DNA of 64,000 nucleotides, from NCBI RefSeq assembly GCF_003635115.1, contig NZ_RBXJ01000002.1, forward strand, positions 620,001 to 684,000, given 5' to 3'. Numbering within the stretch: position 1 is the first letter of the stretch; each line of letters opens with the position of its first letter. The notes under the pieces were generated by a model. The model was not told the DNA's origin, did no database searches, and worked only from the letters and a program-made list of their open reading frames with translations. This document shows, in pieces, positions 60,687 through 64,000 of the stretch. This stretch comes from Microbacterium sp. AG1240 (GTDB lineage: Bacteria; Actinomycetota; Actinomycetes; Actinomycetales; Microbacteriaceae). The position numbers were made by a program, and so were the translations under genes.

Positions 60687-63317
60687 TCAGAGGCCTCGGA
60701 CGGTGTGCGTCTTCTGCGACGTGCCGCGGCGGGGCGCGACGGTCCGCCCGAGTTCCACGCGCGAGGCCGCGCCCAGCTTCGCGCGCGCCTGGTAGACGTG
60801 GGACTCCACGGTGCGCACCGAGAGATAGAGACGCTCGGCGATCTCGCGGTTGCCGAGGCCCTCTGCGACCAGCAGCGCGATCTCCCGTTCGCGGCGCGTG
60901 AGTTCGACGTCGGGGGTGGCCGACGCCGCGCCGCGTTGACCGCCGTTCGGCGCGGGTGCGTCGTGCGCGATACCGATGCCGCGCGTCGTACCGTTGTCGC
61001 CCCACGTGGTCGCCCGTCGCATGGCGGCGACGAGGTCGGGCTCGGGGTCGTCGAGTGCCGAGAGCGCTTCGGCGGCGGCGGACAACCGCTGTGTCGCCGG
61101 CACGTCGGATGTCGCGGCCATTCGCCGCATCCGGGGGAGGGCGTCGTCACCGGCACCCAGGGCCACCATCTGGAAGAGATCGCGCGCCTGGAGCGCGGGC
61201 GCCGTCTCGGAGGCCGTGGCAGCGGAGCGGGCGGCGTCGAGGGCCTCAGTGGGTTGGCCGAGCGCGGTGAAGACATACGTCTCCGCGACCATTCGCGCGT
61301 GCTCGAGGGTCGGGAGACCGTCGAAGGCCGCGTGGTCCATACGGTCGAGCAGTTGGCGTGCTTCCTCGGCGTGGTCGAAGAGGGCGAGCGAGTGCGCCAC
61401 GGCGATCTGCGCCAGCGGCACCAGGTCTGAGGCAGCGGGTGGCCGCGCCCGGCGCACCGCGGCGTCCAGCTCTCGCGCGGCGCGTTCGGGGTCGGCGGTG
61501 ACGGCGTAGGCGCACGACAGGACGAGACCGGCGGTCGCGGCCGACTCCGCATCGCCTTGGCGTGCGGCCGCGTCGACCTCGCCGCCGAGCCTGGCGAGCA
61601 CCGGACCGAGATCGGTGCCGGCGACCGCTCCCGCCACGATCTCGTTGCAGGCGATCCGCAGCCGGTCGACCGTCGTGATCGGCGTGATGCCTCCCCGCTC
61701 TCCGGCGGTGCGGTGAGCCCGCAGGAACCACGTCTGCGCCTTGTTCACGGCTCCGAGGCACGCGTGCCCGAGCCCGGCGAGTGCGGCCGCTCGAACGCGC
61801 AGGGATGTCGAGTTGCTCTGCTGTGCGAAGACAGCCTCGGCGATCGCCACGGCCGACGTCCAATCCATACGCGCGCCGAGAAGGTCGGCGCGCATCATGG
61901 CGAGTTCTGCGGAGCCGCGGGCGTCGGGGCACTCCAGCGCGGCGACCCGGTCGACGGCGGCCTCGAGGTCATCGACGTTCGTGGGTCCGGCGAGCCCCAC
62001 CACGCGGACGCACCGCAGGAGTGTCGCGGCATCGACGACGACCCCGGAGAGACGCTCGATCAGCGCATCGACGTCGATGGTGCCGCCCTGAGCCGCCCGC
62101 GCGAAGGCGTGCTCCAAAAGGAGGAGGGCGTCATCGTCGTCCCGCAGTCCGAGGCTCGCGTGCGCGACGGCTTGCGCGGGCTCGCCCTGGTCGTTCGCAC
62201 GTCGGGCCGCCTCGAGCGAGGCCCTGTGGCGGACGGCGGGCGGCACCGATTCGTAGTCCGGTCCGAGGGACCTCTCCTGCAGCCAGGATTGTGCCGCGAG
62301 CACGGCGAGCGATGGGCACCACCACTCGCTCGACGGTGCGAACATCCGGCGTATCGCCCCGTCCAGAAGCGGTACGACCGCGTCGGCTCCCATTCGTCGC
62401 TCGACCTCGTGGGCAAGAGCGGCGTTGGCCGTCAGACGATGGGCCGGTGTCGCGTCGTCGTGGACCAGCCGCGCGTTGACGAGCGAGTCGAGGGCGGCCG
62501 TGGGGAGGAATCGCGCGGCGTCGGCCCGGGAGATGCCGGGAACCCTGCCCAGCGTCGCGAGTGTGCTCCTCTCCACAGACGTCAGCTGAGCGCCGTGTGC
62601 CGCGAGAGCGTCGGAGAGACGCCCGTTGGGCGGGCTGTCACGCATCGCGTCGATGGGGTCCCGGCCGTGCCGGAGGGCGTGACCGGCCTCCGCGGCGAGT
62701 TCTCGCAACAGCATCCGGGAACCGTCGGCCAGGGCGACGATCGATGCACGCGTCATGGCGTCGAGTTCGGGTGCGGCGAACAGGTCGAGGAGAAGATCGG
62801 CGTCCCGTGGTGTGAGGGATGCGAGGTCGATGCGTTCCGCGAGGCCCCGCAACCAGAGATCGGTCGCCATCTGGGCCGCATCGGGGTTGCCGTCGACCGG
62901 CCGGGTCGACCCTTCGCGCGACACCGTGAGTGCGAACAGCGCGGTCGCGTGCCCGCTGTAGACCGCGCGGACGACGGCGGCCACCGAAGCCGGATCGAGC
63001 TCTTGTGCGTCGTCGATGATGACGATCGGACGCTCGGTCTCTTCGGGCTGGCCGTCGCGGAGGCGTGCGGCTCGTTCGTCTCTCGACGCCGTCAGCGCTC
63101 CGTGCGGGACGGCGGCGTGCGGTCCGATCGAGCGCAGGACGACAGGCTCGTCCTCGGTCGCCGACAGCCGGTGGATCACCTGCCGGAGGAAGTGGCTCTT
63201 GCCACTTCCGAGCGGGCCGACGAGAACGATGCTCGTGCCCGTCTGGAGGAGATCGATGACGCGCGCAACATCGCGATCGTCGCCTATCACTCCGTCGTCA
63301 TCTCGATGCGTTCTCAT
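60687..63317 (-). CDS. Large ATP-binding LuxR-family (LAL) transcriptional regulator
   Basis: An 876-residue LAL-type regulator. The N-terminal P-loop ATPase has VGPLGSGKSH (residues about 33-42) and the Walker B VIIDDAQELD. A long middle region of helical repeats (about 330-790) resembles the TPR-like sensor of MalT-type proteins. The C-terminal DNA-binding domain is LTRREREIALLVAEGLGNREIAERLYLSVRTVE. The signal and target are unknown. It is divergent from the SipW-type gene, which suggests, but does not show, control of that operon. Confidence 0.92.
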   Translation of the reverse strand: MRTHRDDDGVIGDDRDVARVIDLLQTGTSIVLVGPLGSGKSHFLRQVIHRLSATEDEPVVLRSIGPHAAVPHGALTASRDERAARLRDGQPEETERPIVIIDDAQELDPASVAAVVRAVYSGHATALFALTVSREGSTRPVDGNPDAAQMATDLWLRGLAERIDLASLTPRDADLLLDLFAAPELDAMTRASIVALADGSRMLLRELAAEAGHALRHGRDPIDAMRDSPPNGRLSDALAAHGAQLTSVERSTLATLGRVPGISRADAARFLPTAALDSLVNARLVHDDATPAHRLTANAALAHEVERRMGADAVVPLLDGAIRRMFAPSSEWWCPSLAVLAAQSWLQERSLGPDYESVPPAVRHRASLEAARRANDQGEPAQAVAHASLGLRDDDDALLLLEHAFARAAQGGTIDVDALIERLSGVVVDAATLLRCVRVVGLAGPTNVDDLEAAVDRVAALECPDARGSAELAMMRADLLGARMDWTSAVAIAEAVFAQQSNSTSLRVRAAALAGLGHACLGAVNKAQTWFLRAHRTAGERGGITPITTVDRLRIACNEIVAGAVAGTDLGPVLARLGGEVDAAARQGDAESAATAGLVLSCAYAVTADPERAARELDAAVRRARPPAASDLVPLAQIAVAHSLALFDHAEEARQLLDRMDHAAFDGLPTLEHARMVAETYVFTALGQPTEALDAARSAATASETAPALQARDLFQMVALGAGDDALPRMRRMAATSDVPATQRLSAAAEALSALDDPEPDLVAAMRRATTWGDNGTTRGIGIAHDAPAPNGGQRGAASATPDVELTRREREIALLVAEGLGNREIAERLYLSVRTVESHVYQARAKLGAASRVELGRTVAPRRGTSQKTHTVRGL

Positions 63318-63650
63318 GGTTCGCGGCCCCCCACTCGTGCACCTGCCATAGAGAGTCGCGGCTCAGCCCTGCCGCGCGGGTGTTCAACCCTACCGATCTC
63401 GTACCGTCCGATACCGGGTGAATCCCCCCACCCGACTACTGGGATACGACACCAGTACCGCGAAAAATACCCGCATCACCCTCTGGGTCCAAGGGGTTGC
63501 GCTTACCGCCCGGATCGGTTTTCGCATCTTTCACCGGGAACGCTCGCAGGGGCGCGTCCGGCGGCTCAGCGCGCCCTAGCGTCCTCTCAGATCACGCGAT
63601 CGCCGGTGTGCGCAGGGCCCTCCGGACGCAGGAGACGAGCGGGAGAAGAC
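63318..63650. other. 333-base divergent intergenic region, regulator / SipW-type gene
   Basis: Contains a TAGGGT -10-like hexamer reading leftward near 63389, with a leader of about 63 bases for the LAL gene. A TAGCGT (63577-63582) reads rightward before the SipW-type gene. The middle is less GC-rich than its surroundings (GATACGACACC...CGAAAAATACCC). Both promoters are plausible sites for the regulator itself. No ORF or RNA is recognised. Confidence 0.4.
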
Positions 63651-64000
63651 ATGGAAACACAGGAGCGGCGTCGGGCGACACGACGGAAGGTCTTTGCGAT
63701 CACGGCGGGTGCCGCCGTACTCGGCCTGGGGGTATCGGCCACTCTGGCCGCGTGGACCGACACCGAGTGGGTGTTCGGCGGCAACGGCGCCGGCGGTCCC
63801 GGAATCGGCACCTCGACGTTCGAGGTGCAGCAGAACACCGTGCCGCCCTTCGCGGACGCGACCTGGATCGACGAGGAGGAGAACCCCGGCGGCGAGATCG
63901 TCTTCGGCCTCGCCGCGCTGGCACTCTCGCCCGGCGACGCGGTCTACGCGCCGGTCGCATTGCGCACGACCGTCGCATCGGTCGCCGGCGACGTGGAGCT
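63651..64000 (+). CDS. SipW-type signal-peptide protein (3' end beyond window)
   Basis: ATG 63651 follows a GGGAGAAGAC ribosome site. The 116 visible codons begin METQERRRATRRKVF, then a hydrophobic segment (AVLGLGVSATLAAW) and TDTEWVFGG. The LAAWTDTE cleavage region resembles SipW-dependent signal peptides of TasA/camelysin-like secreted proteins, in which a dedicated signal peptidase (SipW) processes the substrate. The mature region starts with TFEVQQNTVPPF. The gene and any SipW or assembly partners continue past 64000. Confidence 0.82.
   Translation, partial: METQERRRATRRKVFAITAGAAVLGLGVSATLAAWTDTEWVFGGNGAGGPGIGTSTFEVQQNTVPPFADATWIDEEENPGGEIVFGLAALALSPGDAVYAPVALRTTVASVAGDVE

Noticed and set aside
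63537..63558. GGAAC...CGTC as an ECF sigma promoter before the SipW-type gene
   Set aside because: Spacing is only about 13 bases, too short for that class.
1..64000. CRISPR arrays, tRNA or rRNA genes, insertion sequences, prophage genes
   Set aside because: No direct-repeat arrays, no cloverleaf-like elements and no transposase or integrase proteins were seen.

Overview
The window is high-GC chromosomal DNA from an actinobacterium, most likely a Microbacterium or close Microbacteriaceae relative. The evidence is codon use, protein sequences, and the order dapB-thyX-dapA-rnj-ftsK-pgsA-cinA-clgR-DUF3046-recA-recX. I see no rRNA, tRNA, insertion sequence, CRISPR array or prophage. Nearly all of it is coding, with short intergenic regions.

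Layout. 1-7 kb: translation and cofactor genes (infB partial, rbfA, mutY on the opposite strand, a P-loop-like protein, truB, two small membrane proteins, ribF). 7-24 kb: deoC, a DHA2-type drug exporter, a copper P-type ATPase behind a CsoR-type operator, an SNF2 helicase, pfkA, an S9 oligopeptidase, a membrane-anchored sulfite-oxidase-like protein, a CpdA-like phosphoesterase, aspA, an FAH-family hydrolase and a PrsW-like protease. 24-27 kb: a thiamine salvage operon (thiM-thiE-thiD/tenA) under a TPP riboswitch. 27-31 kb: FKBP isomerase, YceI, two transporters, rpsO. 31-40 kb: a 2OG-Fe(II) oxygenase, a flavin monooxygenase/FMN reductase pair, a DRGH endonuclease, a fructosamine kinase with a 37-codon ORF in front, DedA, a glycosyltransferase-SGNH hydrolase fusion, DUF5302 and a cell-wall lytic protein. 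40-60 kb: pnp with a structured leader, an aldo/keto reductase with unusual active-site residues, a histidine phosphatase, lysine biosynthesis (dapB, dapA), thyX, a redox cluster (OsmC, DUF4395, thioredoxin), RNase J, ftsK, pgsA, cinA, clgR, and the SOS pair recA-recX with a LexA box. 60.7-64 kb: a large LuxR-type (LAL) ATPase regulator divergent from the start of a SipW-type secreted-protein gene that runs off the edge.

The familiar actinobacterial series infB-rbfA-truB-ribF-rpsO-pnp-dapB-thyX-dapA-rnj-ftsK-recA is preserved in order, but is stretched over about 60 kb by inserted blocks of transport, metabolic and envelope genes.

The clearest regulatory pattern is a -10 hexamer (TANNNT) placed six or seven bases before the start codon at 18 genes, which predicts leaderless mRNAs. 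Three divergent gene pairs use this arrangement on both strands in gaps of only 30-49 bp. In two places the leaderless start instead opens a 12-codon ORF that ends at or next to the GTG of a downstream gene, suggesting translational coupling. Several intergenic gaps hold long inverted repeats.
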